A program made the position numbers and the translations under genes. From an uncultured Pseudomonadota bacterium (GTDB lineage Bacteria > Myxococcota_A > UBA796 > GCA-2862545), in assembly GCA_937891875.1 (NCBI GenBank), contig CALATR010000079.1:1-10477 (forward strand): a DNA stretch of 10,477 nt, in the 5' to 3' direction. Every line of letters starts with the position of its first letter. Position 1 is the first letter of the stretch. Positions 1 to 6,826 of this stretch are shown one piece after another. Under the pieces are notes generated by a model. The model worked only from the letters and a program-made list of their open reading frames with translations. It had not been told where the DNA came from and searched no databases.

Positions 1-2
1 GC

Positions 3-905
3 ATCCTGATCTGCGGCACCGAGACCGGGCCGCTCCAGCCCGGACCGGACGTCACCCTGGCCCATGACGCCAAGGACGCGGTGCAGGCCGGCGTGCACGT
101 GCTCAAGGCCCTCACCGACGGCAAGGTCAGCCTGACCCTCTCCAAGGGCAGCGCGCACCCCGCCCTGGTCGGCCTCTCCGGCGTGGAGATGCACACCTTC
201 GCCGGACCGCACCCCAGCGGCGACGCGACCGTGCAGGTCAACCACGTGGACCCGCCGAAGGGCGAGCGCCGCGTCTGGTACGTCAGCGCGGCGGACGTGG
301 CCCGCATCGGCCGGCTGTTCCTCGAGGGTCGCTACGACGCCGAGCGCGTCTACGCCGCCGTCGGCGTGGGCTGCAAGCAGCCGCGCTTCGTGATGACGGT
401 CATCGGCGCGCCGGTGGCGGACATCGTCGGAGGCGTCAAGGACGGCTCCATGCGCTGGATCCGCGGCTCCATCCTCACCGGGGACACCATCGATGCCGGT
501 CGCTACGGCGGCTGGTTCGCCAGCGCCGTGCACGTCCTCCCCGACGAGGTGCCACGCAAGCTGCTGGCCTGGATGCTCCCTGCGTTCGGTCGCTACAGCG
601 TGCATCGCGCCTACCTGTCCGGCTGGACCGGCGGCAAGAACAAGGACCTTCGTCCCGGCCTCTTCGGCGGACACCGCGGGCTGGTCCCGGTCGGCCAGTA
701 CCGCCGGGTCACGGTCACCCCGAACATCGAGCCCGAGTTCCTGATGAAGGCGCTGGCCGCGGGTGACCTCGAGGAGTCCATCAGCATGGGCATGCTCGAG
801 TTCTCCGAGGAGGAGGCCGCGCTGTGCACCTACATCTGTCCCTCCAAGATCGAGTTCGACGTGCTGCTCCAGAAGGGCCTCGACCTCTACGAGAAGGAGA
901 CCTGA
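3..905 (+). CDS. nqrA: NqrA, Na+-translocating NADH:quinone reductase subunit A (5' partial)
   Basis: NqrA is the peripheral cytoplasmic subunit of Na+-NQR and helps form the quinone-reducing part of the complex. The window holds the last 300 residues in frame from base 3; roughly 150 N-terminal residues lie upstream, judged from the usual length of about 445. Family landmarks are the GPHPSGD segment followed by NHVDPP (the family has GPHPAG...HFLDPV), KQPRFVMTVIGAP, IRGSILTGD, the late LVPVGQYRRV, and the C-terminal block ALCTYICPSKIEF with its two cysteines. The gene stops with TGA one base before the nqrB ATG, so the two are translationally coupled. An internal GTG at 81 is not the true start, because the frame stays open and keeps the family sequence upstream to the window edge. 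Identification is certain; only the start is unseen. Confidence 0.96.
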   Translation: MLICGTETGPLQPGPDVTLAHDAKDAVQAGVHVLKALTDGKVSLTLSKGSAHPALVGLSGVEMHTFAGPHPSGDATVQVNHVDPPKGERRVWYVSAADVARIGRLFLEGRYDAERVYAAVGVGCKQPRFVMTVIGAPVADIVGGVKDGSMRWIRGSILTGDTIDAGRYGGWFASAVHVLPDEVPRKLLAWMLPAFGRYSVHRAYLSGWTGGKNKDLRPGLFGGHRGLVPVGQYRRVTVTPNIEPEFLMKALAAGDLEESISMGMLEFSEEEAALCTYICPSKIEFDVLLQKGLDLYEKET

Positions 906-906
906 G

Positions 907-2235
907 ATGAAGGCGCTAGAGAACGTCTTCGACAAGCTGCGACCCAACTTCGAGGGGGACGGAAAGCTCGCGCTGTTCTGGCCCTTCTTCGAGGGGGCCG
1001 AGACCTTCTTCCTCACCCCGGGGGAGAAGACCCATCAGGGTGCGCACGTGCGCGACCCGATGGACCTCAAGCGGCTGATGATCTTCGTCGACTTCGCGCT
1101 TGTTCCCTGCATCCTCATGGCGCTGTGGAACACGGGCTACCAGGCGTACCTCTATGAGGGCCTGGTCGGCGCGGATGGCGGCATCCTCGGAAAGGTCGGC
1201 TTCCTCGACTACATCCTGCGCGGTGCCTGGCACTTCTTCCCGCTCTACTTCGTGACCTTCGCGGTCGGTGGTGCGTGGGAGGGCCTGTTCTGCGTGGTCC
1301 GCAAGCACGAGATCAACGAGGGCTTCCTCGTCTCGAGCCTGCTCTTCCCGCTGACGCTGCCGCCGACGACCCCCCTGTGGATGGTCGCGCTGGGCATCTC
1401 CTTCGGCATCGTCATCGGCAAGGAGGTGTTCGGCGGCGTCGGCATGAACATCCTCAACCCCGCCCTGACTGCCCGCGCCTTCGTCTTCTTCGCCTACCCG
1501 GCGTCGATCTCGGGCGCGAAGATCTGGGACGCCGCCGGCTCGGCGACCCCGGGGACCGCGCTGACCAACCTGGGCGCCTACGCCGTCAACGGCGACGTCC
1601 CGGTCAACGCCCTGGTCGACGGCTACACGGGCGCGACCCCGCTGCTGGCGGTCTCCTCCGGTGCGGACGGCGCGCGGGCGCTGGACCTGCTCGCCGCGCA
1701 GGGCTGGTCCTTCTCCGACCTGCTCTTCGGCTTCGTGCCCGGCTCCATGGGTGAGACCAGCGCGCTCGCGTGTCTGCTGGGTGCGGTGTTCCTCATCGCC
1801 ACCGGTCTCGCCTCCTGGCGCACCATGCTCGGCGGCGTCGTCGGCCTGCTCACCATGGCCAGCGTGTTCTACTTCCTCGTCGGCGGCGGCATGCCCGGCG
1901 TGGACGCGGCCGACGTGAACCCGCTGTTCACCCTGCCGCCCTGGTACCACCTGGTCATCGGCAGCTTCGCCTTCGGCATCGTCTTCATGGCGACCGACCC
2001 GGTCAGCTCCGCGATCACACCGGTGGGCAGGCTGCTGTACGGCTTCTTCATCGGCGTGCTCGTCGTGCTCATCCGCGTGGTCAACCCGGCCTACCCGGAG
2101 GGCGTGATGCTCGCGATCCTCTTCATGAACGTCTTCGCGCCGCTCCTGGACTGGGTCGTGGTGCGCCAGACGGCCAACAAGCGCAAGAAGCGCCTCGCAC
2201 CCGTCGGCGCCCCCGCCGCCGCGGCCGCGAAGTAG
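907..2235 (+). CDS. nqrB: NqrB, Na+-NQR membrane subunit B (covalent FMN, quinone and Na+ path)
   Basis: NqrB is the largest membrane subunit of Na+-NQR. It carries a covalently bound FMN and riboflavin and lies on the Na+ and quinone paths. The product is 442 aa (Vibrio homologues about 415). Recognisable blocks are HVRDPMDLKRLMI, VVRKHEINEGF, KEVFGGVGMNILNPAL, FMATDPVS and IRVVNPAYPEGVMLAILFMN. The flavinylation motif DGYTGAT ends at Thr244, the expected FMN acceptor for ApbE. Gly121-Gly122 (AVGGAWE) appear to match the Gly pair linked to quinone binding in Vibrio NqrB. About ten hydrophobic segments are present and the C-terminus is basic then Ala-rich. The ATG at 907 is chosen because AAGGAG at 894-899 precedes it by 7 nt and the family N-terminus starts there; the frame stays open upstream but codes for nothing NqrB-like. 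Compared from memory with Vibrio, the loop before the FMN motif is about 25 residues longer. Confidence 0.97.
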   Translation: MKALENVFDKLRPNFEGDGKLALFWPFFEGAETFFLTPGEKTHQGAHVRDPMDLKRLMIFVDFALVPCILMALWNTGYQAYLYEGLVGADGGILGKVGFLDYILRGAWHFFPLYFVTFAVGGAWEGLFCVVRKHEINEGFLVSSLLFPLTLPPTTPLWMVALGISFGIVIGKEVFGGVGMNILNPALTARAFVFFAYPASISGAKIWDAAGSATPGTALTNLGAYAVNGDVPVNALVDGYTGATPLLAVSSGADGARALDLLAAQGWSFSDLLFGFVPGSMGETSALACLLGAVFLIATGLASWRTMLGGVVGLLTMASVFYFLVGGGMPGVDAADVNPLFTLPPWYHLVIGSFAFGIVFMATDPVSSAITPVGRLLYGFFIGVLVVLIRVVNPAYPEGVMLAILFMNVFAPLLDWVVVRQTANKRKKRLAPVGAPAAAAAK

Positions 2236-2239
2236 GAGG
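2234..2239 (+). promoter_or_regulatory. Shine-Dalgarno of nqrC overlapping the nqrB stop
   Basis: AGGAGG begins within the TAG stop codon of nqrB (2233-2235) and ends 5 nt before the nqrC ATG. Ribosomes ending nqrB would therefore cover the nqrC start site, which supports coupled translation. Confidence 0.7.
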
Positions 2240-2244
2240 CGCAG

Positions 2245-3006
2245 ATGGACAAGGGAAGCACCACCTACATCGTCGGCTTTGCAGCAGTGGTCTGTATCGT
2301 GTGCTCGCTCGGCGTGGCCGGCGCCTCGATGGGCCTGCGTCCGCTGCAGGAAGCCAACGAGCTGGCCGCGTTCCAGACCAGCATCCTGAACGCGGTCGAT
2401 CTCCCGGCGAAGGACGAGGCCGGCAACCGCCCGAGCCTCGACAAGAAGGAGACCCAGGCGCTCTTCGACAAGCGCCTCAAGCTCATCCTCGTCGACGACA
2501 AGGGCGAGGAGGTCCACGCGGACCTCGAAGACCCCGAGGCCAAGAAGGCCAAGCTCGCAGAGCTGCGCGCTGCGGCCACCAAGAAGGGCGAGGATGCGAC
2601 CGTGCACCCGGTCTACCTCCGCGTCGCCGAGTCCGGCGACACCGTGGAGGCCTACGCCATCGAGCTGCAGGGCAACGGCCTGTGGGGCCCGCTCTCCGGC
2701 TACATCGCCCTCGAGCCCGACGGCAAGACCGTGATGTCGGTCGCGTTCGACGCTCCGAAGGAGACCCCGGGTCTGGGCGCCGAGATCACGAAGGCCCCGT
2801 TCAAGCAGCAGTGGGTCGGCAAGAGCATCGTCGAGGGCGGCAAGCTCGCTCCGATCGACGTGTCCAAGAGCTGCGGCGGAGACGCTGCGCACTGTGTCGA
2901 CGGCGTGTCCGGGGCGACCATCACCAGCCGTGGCGTCGACGCCATGGTCGAGCGCGCCATCAACGTCGAGTACGCCAACTACCTCAAGAAGATCCAGGAA
3001 GGCTGA
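2245..3006 (+). CDS. nqrC: NqrC, Na+-NQR subunit C with covalent FMN
   Basis: NqrC carries the second covalent FMN of Na+-NQR in a soluble domain on the outer (periplasmic) side, anchored by one N-terminal helix. The product is 253 aa, close to the usual 255-260. Residues about 8-29 form the membrane anchor. A charged linker (about 55-115) leads into the FMN-binding domain with GLWGPLSGYIALEPDGKTV and ETPGLGAEI, then the flavinylation motif DGVSGAT with acceptor Thr225, the same number as in Vibrio NqrC. Two cysteines, Cys210 and Cys217, lie just before this motif (CGGDAAHC). I do not recall them from Vibrio NqrC, and they may form a periplasmic disulfide; that is inference. Cys17 and Cys20 lie in the anchor. 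The gene lies 9 nt after nqrB and 2 nt before nqrD. Confidence 0.97.
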   Translation: MDKGSTTYIVGFAAVVCIVCSLGVAGASMGLRPLQEANELAAFQTSILNAVDLPAKDEAGNRPSLDKKETQALFDKRLKLILVDDKGEEVHADLEDPEAKKAKLAELRAAATKKGEDATVHPVYLRVAESGDTVEAYAIELQGNGLWGPLSGYIALEPDGKTVMSVAFDAPKETPGLGAEITKAPFKQQWVGKSIVEGGKLAPIDVSKSCGGDAAHCVDGVSGATITSRGVDAMVERAINVEYANYLKKIQEG

Positions 3007-3008
3007 TC

Positions 3009-3677
3009 ATGAGCTCTCCAGCCACCGAGATCCAGGCACAGCGCGAGCCGCTCATCTCCTTCGGAAAGAAGGAGCGCGGCTTCGTCGTCGACCCGCTGTC
3101 GGACAACAATCCGATCACGGTCCAGGTCCTCGGGATCTGCTCGGCGCTCGCGGTCACGGTCCAGTTCAACCTGGCCCTGACCATGACCGCCGCGGTCATC
3201 GCGGTCCTCGCCGCGAGCAACGTGTCCATCTCGCTGCTTCGCAACTTCATCCCGAGCAGCATCCGCATCATCGTGCAGCTCTCGGTGATCGCGTCGCTGG
3301 TCATCGTGGTCGACCAGGTCCTCAAGGCCTTCGTGTACGACCTGGCGGTCCAGCTGTCCGTCTTCGTCGGCCTGATCATCACGAACTGCATCATCATGGG
3401 TCGCGCGGAGGCCTTCGCCATGGCCAACAAGCCCTGGCCGTCCTTCCTGGACGCGCTGGGCAACGGCCTCGGCTACGGCGCGATCCTCTGCCTGGTCGCC
3501 CTCTTCCGCGAGATCCTCGGCTCGGGCGCCCTGTTCGGCATCAAGCTGGTGCCCCAGGCCGTCTATGACTTCGGCTACGCCGACATGGGCCTCATGGTCA
3601 TCGCCCCCGGCGCCTTCATCATCCTCGGTCTCATCATCTGGGCCCAGCGCACCTGGACGGGCTACGCCGAGGCATAG
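3009..3677 (+). CDS. nqrD: NqrD, Na+-NQR membrane subunit D
   Basis: NqrD is a small integral membrane subunit that pairs with NqrE in inverted topology; together they hold an intramembrane iron-sulfur centre. The product is 222 aa (Vibrio about 210), the extra length being a hydrophilic N-terminus. The conserved cysteines are Cys44 (in LGICSALAV) and Cys127 (in ITNCIIMGRAEAFA), matching the two NqrD ligands known in the family. Other landmarks are SLLRNFIPSSIRIIVQL, DALGNGLGYG and LFREILGSG. About six hydrophobic helices are visible. The ATG at 3009 lies 2 nt after the nqrC stop, with AGGAAGG at 2996-3002 inside nqrC as its ribosome binding site. The frame is open further upstream in nqrC, but that stretch is unlike the family. 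Confidence 0.97.
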   Translation: MSSPATEIQAQREPLISFGKKERGFVVDPLSDNNPITVQVLGICSALAVTVQFNLALTMTAAVIAVLAASNVSISLLRNFIPSSIRIIVQLSVIASLVIVVDQVLKAFVYDLAVQLSVFVGLIITNCIIMGRAEAFAMANKPWPSFLDALGNGLGYGAILCLVALFREILGSGALFGIKLVPQAVYDFGYADMGLMVIAPGAFIILGLIIWAQRTWTGYAEA

Positions 3678-3710
3678 AGTGCTTTGGTAGCCTGATTTCG
3701 GAGAACTCAC

Positions 3711-4331
3711 ATGGAACTCATCGAGTCCTACCTGAGCCTGGCGGCCAAGTCGATGTTCGTCGAGAACATCCTGCTCGCCTACTTCCTCGGGATGTGCTCC
3801 TTCCTGGCGGTGTCCAAGAAGGTCGAGACGGCGCTGGGCCTCGGGGCCGCAGTCGTGTTCGTCCTGACCATCACGACGCCGGCAAACTGGCTCATCGACC
3901 ACTTCCTGCTCAAGGAGGGGGCGCTCGGCTTCATCCCGGGCATGGAGGGCGTCGACCTGTCCTTCCTGTCCTTCATCACCTTCATCGCGGTCATCGCGGC
4001 GATGGTGCAGCTGGTCGAGATGGTCATCGACCGGTTCAGCCCGACGCTCTACAACGCGCTCGGCATCTTCCTCCCGCTGATCGCGGTCAACTGCGCCATC
4101 CTCGGCAGCTCGCTCTTCATGCAGGAGCGCGGCTACGACTTCGGCGAGGCCGTGGTCTTCGGCTTCAGCTCCGGCATGGGCTGGGCCATGGCGATCATCG
4201 CGATGGCCGCCATCCGCAGCAAGCTCAAGTACTCGCACATCCCCGCAGGCCTCAAGGGACTGGGCATCACCATGCTCGTGACCGGCCTGATGGCGATCGC
4301 CTTCCTTTCCTTCGCTGGCATCCAGCTCTGA
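3711..4331 (+). CDS. nqrE: NqrE, Na+-NQR membrane subunit E
   Basis: NqrE is the partner of NqrD and is related to it in sequence. The product is 206 aa against about 198 in Vibrio. It starts MELIESYLSLAAKSMFVEN, followed by LAYFLGMCSFLAVSKK with Cys29 and LPLIAVNCAILGSS with Cys128, the two positions expected to ligate the shared iron-sulfur centre. NWLIDHFLL, LGIFLPLIAVN and GFSSGMGWAMAI are typical of the family. Six hydrophobic helices are visible. A ribosome site (GGAG, 3700-3703) lies 7 nt before the ATG. The 33-nt gap after nqrD shows no terminator, so nqrE should be on the same transcript. Confidence 0.97.
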   Translation: MELIESYLSLAAKSMFVENILLAYFLGMCSFLAVSKKVETALGLGAAVVFVLTITTPANWLIDHFLLKEGALGFIPGMEGVDLSFLSFITFIAVIAAMVQLVEMVIDRFSPTLYNALGIFLPLIAVNCAILGSSLFMQERGYDFGEAVVFGFSSGMGWAMAIIAMAAIRSKLKYSHIPAGLKGLGITMLVTGLMAIAFLSFAGIQL

Positions 4332-4403
4332 TCACCCGCCGCCGACTGCGGCACGTGCTGGTCGGTCATTGACCCACGTCCCAGGTTGGGTGGAGGAGAA
4401 CAC

Positions 4404-5636
4404 ATGGTACCCGTGCTCACCGTCGCAGCCGCCGTCGCCGTCTTCGCTGGCGTCATCCTGCTGCTGGTGCTCATCCTGATGCTTGCCCGGCAGCAGCTCG
4501 TGCCTCAGGGCGAGGTCGTAATCTCGGTCAACGAGGATCCGGACAAGGCGCTCAAGGTGTCCCCGGGTCAGACGCTGCTCTCCGCGCTCGCGGCGGAGAA
4601 GATCTTCGTCCCGTCCGCCTGCGGCGGTGGCGGCACCTGCGCGATGTGCAAGTGCCAGGTGATCGACGGCGGCGGCGACATCCTGCCGACCGAGACCGGC
4701 CACATCAACCTGTCCGAGCGCAAGGAGAACTGGCGGCTCGCCTGCCAGGTCAAGGTCAAGCAGGACATGAAGATCCGCCTCCCCGAGGAGATCTTCGGCA
4801 TCAAGAAGTGGGAGTGCACCGTCGTCAGCAATGACAACGTCGCCACCTTCATCAAGGAGTTCGTGGTCAAGCTGCCCGAGGGCGAGACCATGGACTTCGA
4901 GCCCGGTGGGTACATCCAGATCGACGTGCCGAAGTATCGCACGCCCTTCACCGAGTTCGACATCGGCGAGGAGTACCGGGAGGACTGGGACAAGTTCAAG
5001 GTCTGGGACAACGTCGGCTTCTGCGACGAGGACGGCGTCTACCGCGCCTACTCGATGGCCAACCACCCGGCCGAGGGCGACATCATCATGCTGAACATCC
5101 GCATCGCCACGCCTCCGCGCGGCATGGATGTTCCTCCGGGCATCTGCAGCTCGTTCATCTTCGGCCGCAAGCCCGGCGACAAGGTGTTCATCTCGGGCCC
5201 CTACGGCGAGTTCCACATCAACCGCACCGACCGCGAGATGGTCTACATCGGCGGTGGTGCGGGCATGGCGCCGCTGCGCAGCCACATCTACCACCTCTTC
5301 CACACCGAGCGGACCACCCGCCGCGTCTCCTACTGGTACGGCGCCCGCTCCCTGCGGGAGATGTTCTACTGGGACGAGCTGCAGGCCATCGAGGCCGAGT
5401 TCCCCAACTTCAGCTTCCACCTGGCGCTCTCGGACGCCCTGCCCGCGGACAACTGGGAGGGCCCGAAGGGGTTCATCCACCAGGTGCTCTACGATCTCAA
5501 GCTGAAGGACCACGAGGCCCCGGAGGATCTCGAGTACTACATCTGCGGTCCGCCCCTGATGCTGTCGGCCGTCCTGCGGATGCTCGATGATCTGGGCGTT
5601 CCGCCCGAGATGATCCGCTTCGACGACTTCGGCTGA
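4404..5636 (+). CDS. nqrF: NqrF, Na+-NQR NADH dehydrogenase subunit (2Fe-2S, FAD)
   Basis: NqrF is the electron entry point: it oxidises NADH on the cytoplasmic side and passes electrons through FAD to a 2Fe-2S cluster. The product is 410 aa (Vibrio 408). The order is an N-terminal anchor helix (about 3-29), a ferredoxin domain with Cys73, Cys79, Cys82 and Cys114 (spacing identical to the family), an FAD domain with RAYSMANHP at Arg214-Tyr216-Ser217, an NADH site GGGAGMAP at 283-290, and CGPP at Cys381. The C-terminus ends in FDDFG, as in the family. The ATG at 4404 is preferred over the in-frame TTG at 4386: GGAGGAGA (4392-4399) lies just before the ATG, and the TTG would put this site inside the gene. 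The 72-nt gap after nqrE has only weak inverted repeats. A terminator follows the stop. Confidence 0.98.
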   Translation: MVPVLTVAAAVAVFAGVILLLVLILMLARQQLVPQGEVVISVNEDPDKALKVSPGQTLLSALAAEKIFVPSACGGGGTCAMCKCQVIDGGGDILPTETGHINLSERKENWRLACQVKVKQDMKIRLPEEIFGIKKWECTVVSNDNVATFIKEFVVKLPEGETMDFEPGGYIQIDVPKYRTPFTEFDIGEEYREDWDKFKVWDNVGFCDEDGVYRAYSMANHPAEGDIIMLNIRIATPPRGMDVPPGICSSFIFGRKPGDKVFISGPYGEFHINRTDREMVYIGGGAGMAPLRSHIYHLFHTERTTRRVSYWYGARSLREMFYWDELQAIEAEFPNFSFHLALSDALPADNWEGPKGFIHQVLYDLKLKDHEAPEDLEYYICGPPLMLSAVLRMLDDLGVPPEMIRFDDFG

Positions 5637-5659
5637 TCGACCCGGACGCCGCATCGCAA

Positions 5660-5697
5660 GACCCCGTCAGGTACCGCCTGGCGGGGTCCGTCCGTTT
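5660..5697 (+). terminator. Rho-independent terminator after nqrF
   Basis: A 12-bp stem (left arm 5660-5671, right arm 5677-5688, one G-U pair if read as RNA) encloses the 5-nt loop TACCG. The downstream bases CGTCCGTTT contain a short T run. It begins 23 nt after the nqrF stop and ends 15 nt before the apbE start, so it separates structural from maturation genes. The weak T run suggests incomplete termination. Confidence 0.75.
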
Positions 5698-5711
5698 CCA
5701 AGGGGACCCCC

Positions 5712-6764
5712 ATGCGCCACCTCACCGCAGCCCTCCTGCTCGCCGCCTGCACTCCGCAGCCAGGCGCCCGGCCCGTTCCCGAGCCCGTCATTCAGCGCGC
5801 CCACGGCGAGGCCCTCGGCACGACCTGGAACGTGTCCTGGGTCGAGGCGGAAGGGGCCGGGGACGCCGCCCGGGTGGACGCGACCGTCAAGCGCGTCCTC
5901 GCCGAGGTCGACGAGCACATGAGCACCTGGCGGGACGACAGCGAGCTGTCCCGGGCGCGTCGCGCCGAGGGACCGACCCCGGTGTCGCAGGACACAGCCC
6001 TCGTGGTCGACGCCGCGATGGACCTCGCCGAGGTGAGTGGAGGTGCGTTCGACCCCACCGTACAGCCGCTCATGGAGCTGTGGGGCTTCTTCGGCGAGCG
6101 CCGCGATGATCTGCCCAGCGACGAGGAGATCGCGGCGGTCCGCGAACGGGTGGGCTGGCGCAAGGTCGTGCTCGACCGCGGACCGGACGGCGCCACCCTC
6201 GACGTCGGCGGCACCGCCCTGGACCTGTCGGCGATCGCCAAGGGCCACGCGGTGGACCGCATCCACAACGCACTCGCGGCCGACGGGCTGGCGCAGGTGT
6301 TCGTCGAGGTCGGCGGGGAGGTCCGGGTGTCCGGCCCCGCCCAGCAGCGTCCGTTGTGGCGGGTCGGCGTGAACATCCCCGACCCGGCCGCTGCACCCGA
6401 CGCGTTCGCGCTGGTCGTCAGCCTGACCAACGGCGCGGTCGCCACGTCGGGCAACTACCGCAACCACTACGAGGTCGACGGCAAGACGCTGGTCCACACG
6501 ATGGATCCCAGGCAGGGACGCCCGGTCACGACCCACGTCGCCTCGGCCACGGTGGTCGCGCCGGACTGCCGCACCGCCGACGGCCTGGCCACGACCCTGA
6601 TGGTGCTCGAGCCGGACGCGGGCCTGGCGCTCATCGAGTCTCTCCCCGACACCGAGGCGGCGCTGCTGCTCTTCGACGAGGGCCAGTTCCAGCTGCGCAC
6701 GACCGGGGGCATGGATCGCCACGTCGAGGTGGTCTCCGACAGGATCCGCAAGAAATCTCCGTGA
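5712..6764 (+). CDS. apbE: ApbE, FAD:protein FMN transferase (lipoprotein)
   Basis: ApbE moves FMN from FAD to a threonine in the D-x-x-(S/T)-(G/A)-A-T motif of target proteins; the obvious targets here are NqrB (Thr244) and NqrC (Thr225). The product is 350 aa, normal for the family. A very short signal ends in the lipobox LAAC with Cys13, so the enzyme should be membrane-anchored on the outer face of the inner membrane. Family motifs in order are GTTWNVSW, DEHMSTWRDDSELSR, SGGAFDPTVQPLMELWGFF, LDLSAIAKGHAVDRI, VEVGGEVRVSG, TSGNYRNHYEVDGK, HTMDPRQGRPV and the late CRTADGLATTLMV, which together build the FAD and Mg2+ site. AGGGGA (5701-5706) precedes the ATG by 5 nt. It lies directly after the nqr terminator, as apbE often follows nqr genes. 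No key residue seems missing. Confidence 0.95.
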   Translation: MRHLTAALLLAACTPQPGARPVPEPVIQRAHGEALGTTWNVSWVEAEGAGDAARVDATVKRVLAEVDEHMSTWRDDSELSRARRAEGPTPVSQDTALVVDAAMDLAEVSGGAFDPTVQPLMELWGFFGERRDDLPSDEEIAAVRERVGWRKVVLDRGPDGATLDVGGTALDLSAIAKGHAVDRIHNALAADGLAQVFVEVGGEVRVSGPAQQRPLWRVGVNIPDPAAAPDAFALVVSLTNGAVATSGNYRNHYEVDGKTLVHTMDPRQGRPVTTHVASATVVAPDCRTADGLATTLMVLEPDAGLALIESLPDTEAALLLFDEGQFQLRTTGGMDRHVEVVSDRIRKKSP

Positions 6765-6780
6765 CGGTGGTCACGCTCTG

Positions 6781-6801
6781 GCCCCCAGCCGCCCAGGGGG
6801 C
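6781..6801 (+). other. GC-rich stem-loop between apbE and the thioredoxin lipoprotein
   Basis: GCCCCC (6781-6786) can pair with GGGGGC (6796-6801) across a 9-nt loop, 16 nt after the apbE stop. No T run follows, so it is a weak candidate for an attenuator or mRNA-end structure rather than a clear terminator. A smaller repeat GTGAC/GTCAC (6761-6774) overlaps the apbE stop. Confidence 0.3.
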
Positions 6802-6826
6802 GGGTGCTGTGCTCCCGGGAGGTCCC

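Noticed and set aside
916..2892. A 658-codon open frame on the minus strand opposite nqrB and nqrC
   Set aside because: It lies across two certain genes, has an Arg/Asp/Gly/His/Val-biased composition typical of antisense frames in G/C-rich DNA, and has no recognisable motif.
1770..3008. Possible long fusion upstream of NqrD, because its frame is open through nqrB and nqrC
   Set aside because: The upstream part is an out-of-frame reading of nqrB and nqrC; AGGAAGG at 2996-3002 and the family N-terminus fix the start at 3009.
4386..4403. TTG at 4386 as an earlier start of NqrF
   Set aside because: It would place the GGAGGAGA ribosome site inside the gene, and the ATG at 4404 gives the usual length and N-terminal helix.
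2979..5654. Minus-strand open frames of 419 and 440 codons opposite nqrD, nqrE and nqrF
   Set aside because: They are opposite certain genes, and their sequence is low-complexity charged residues produced by the strong third-position G/C bias.
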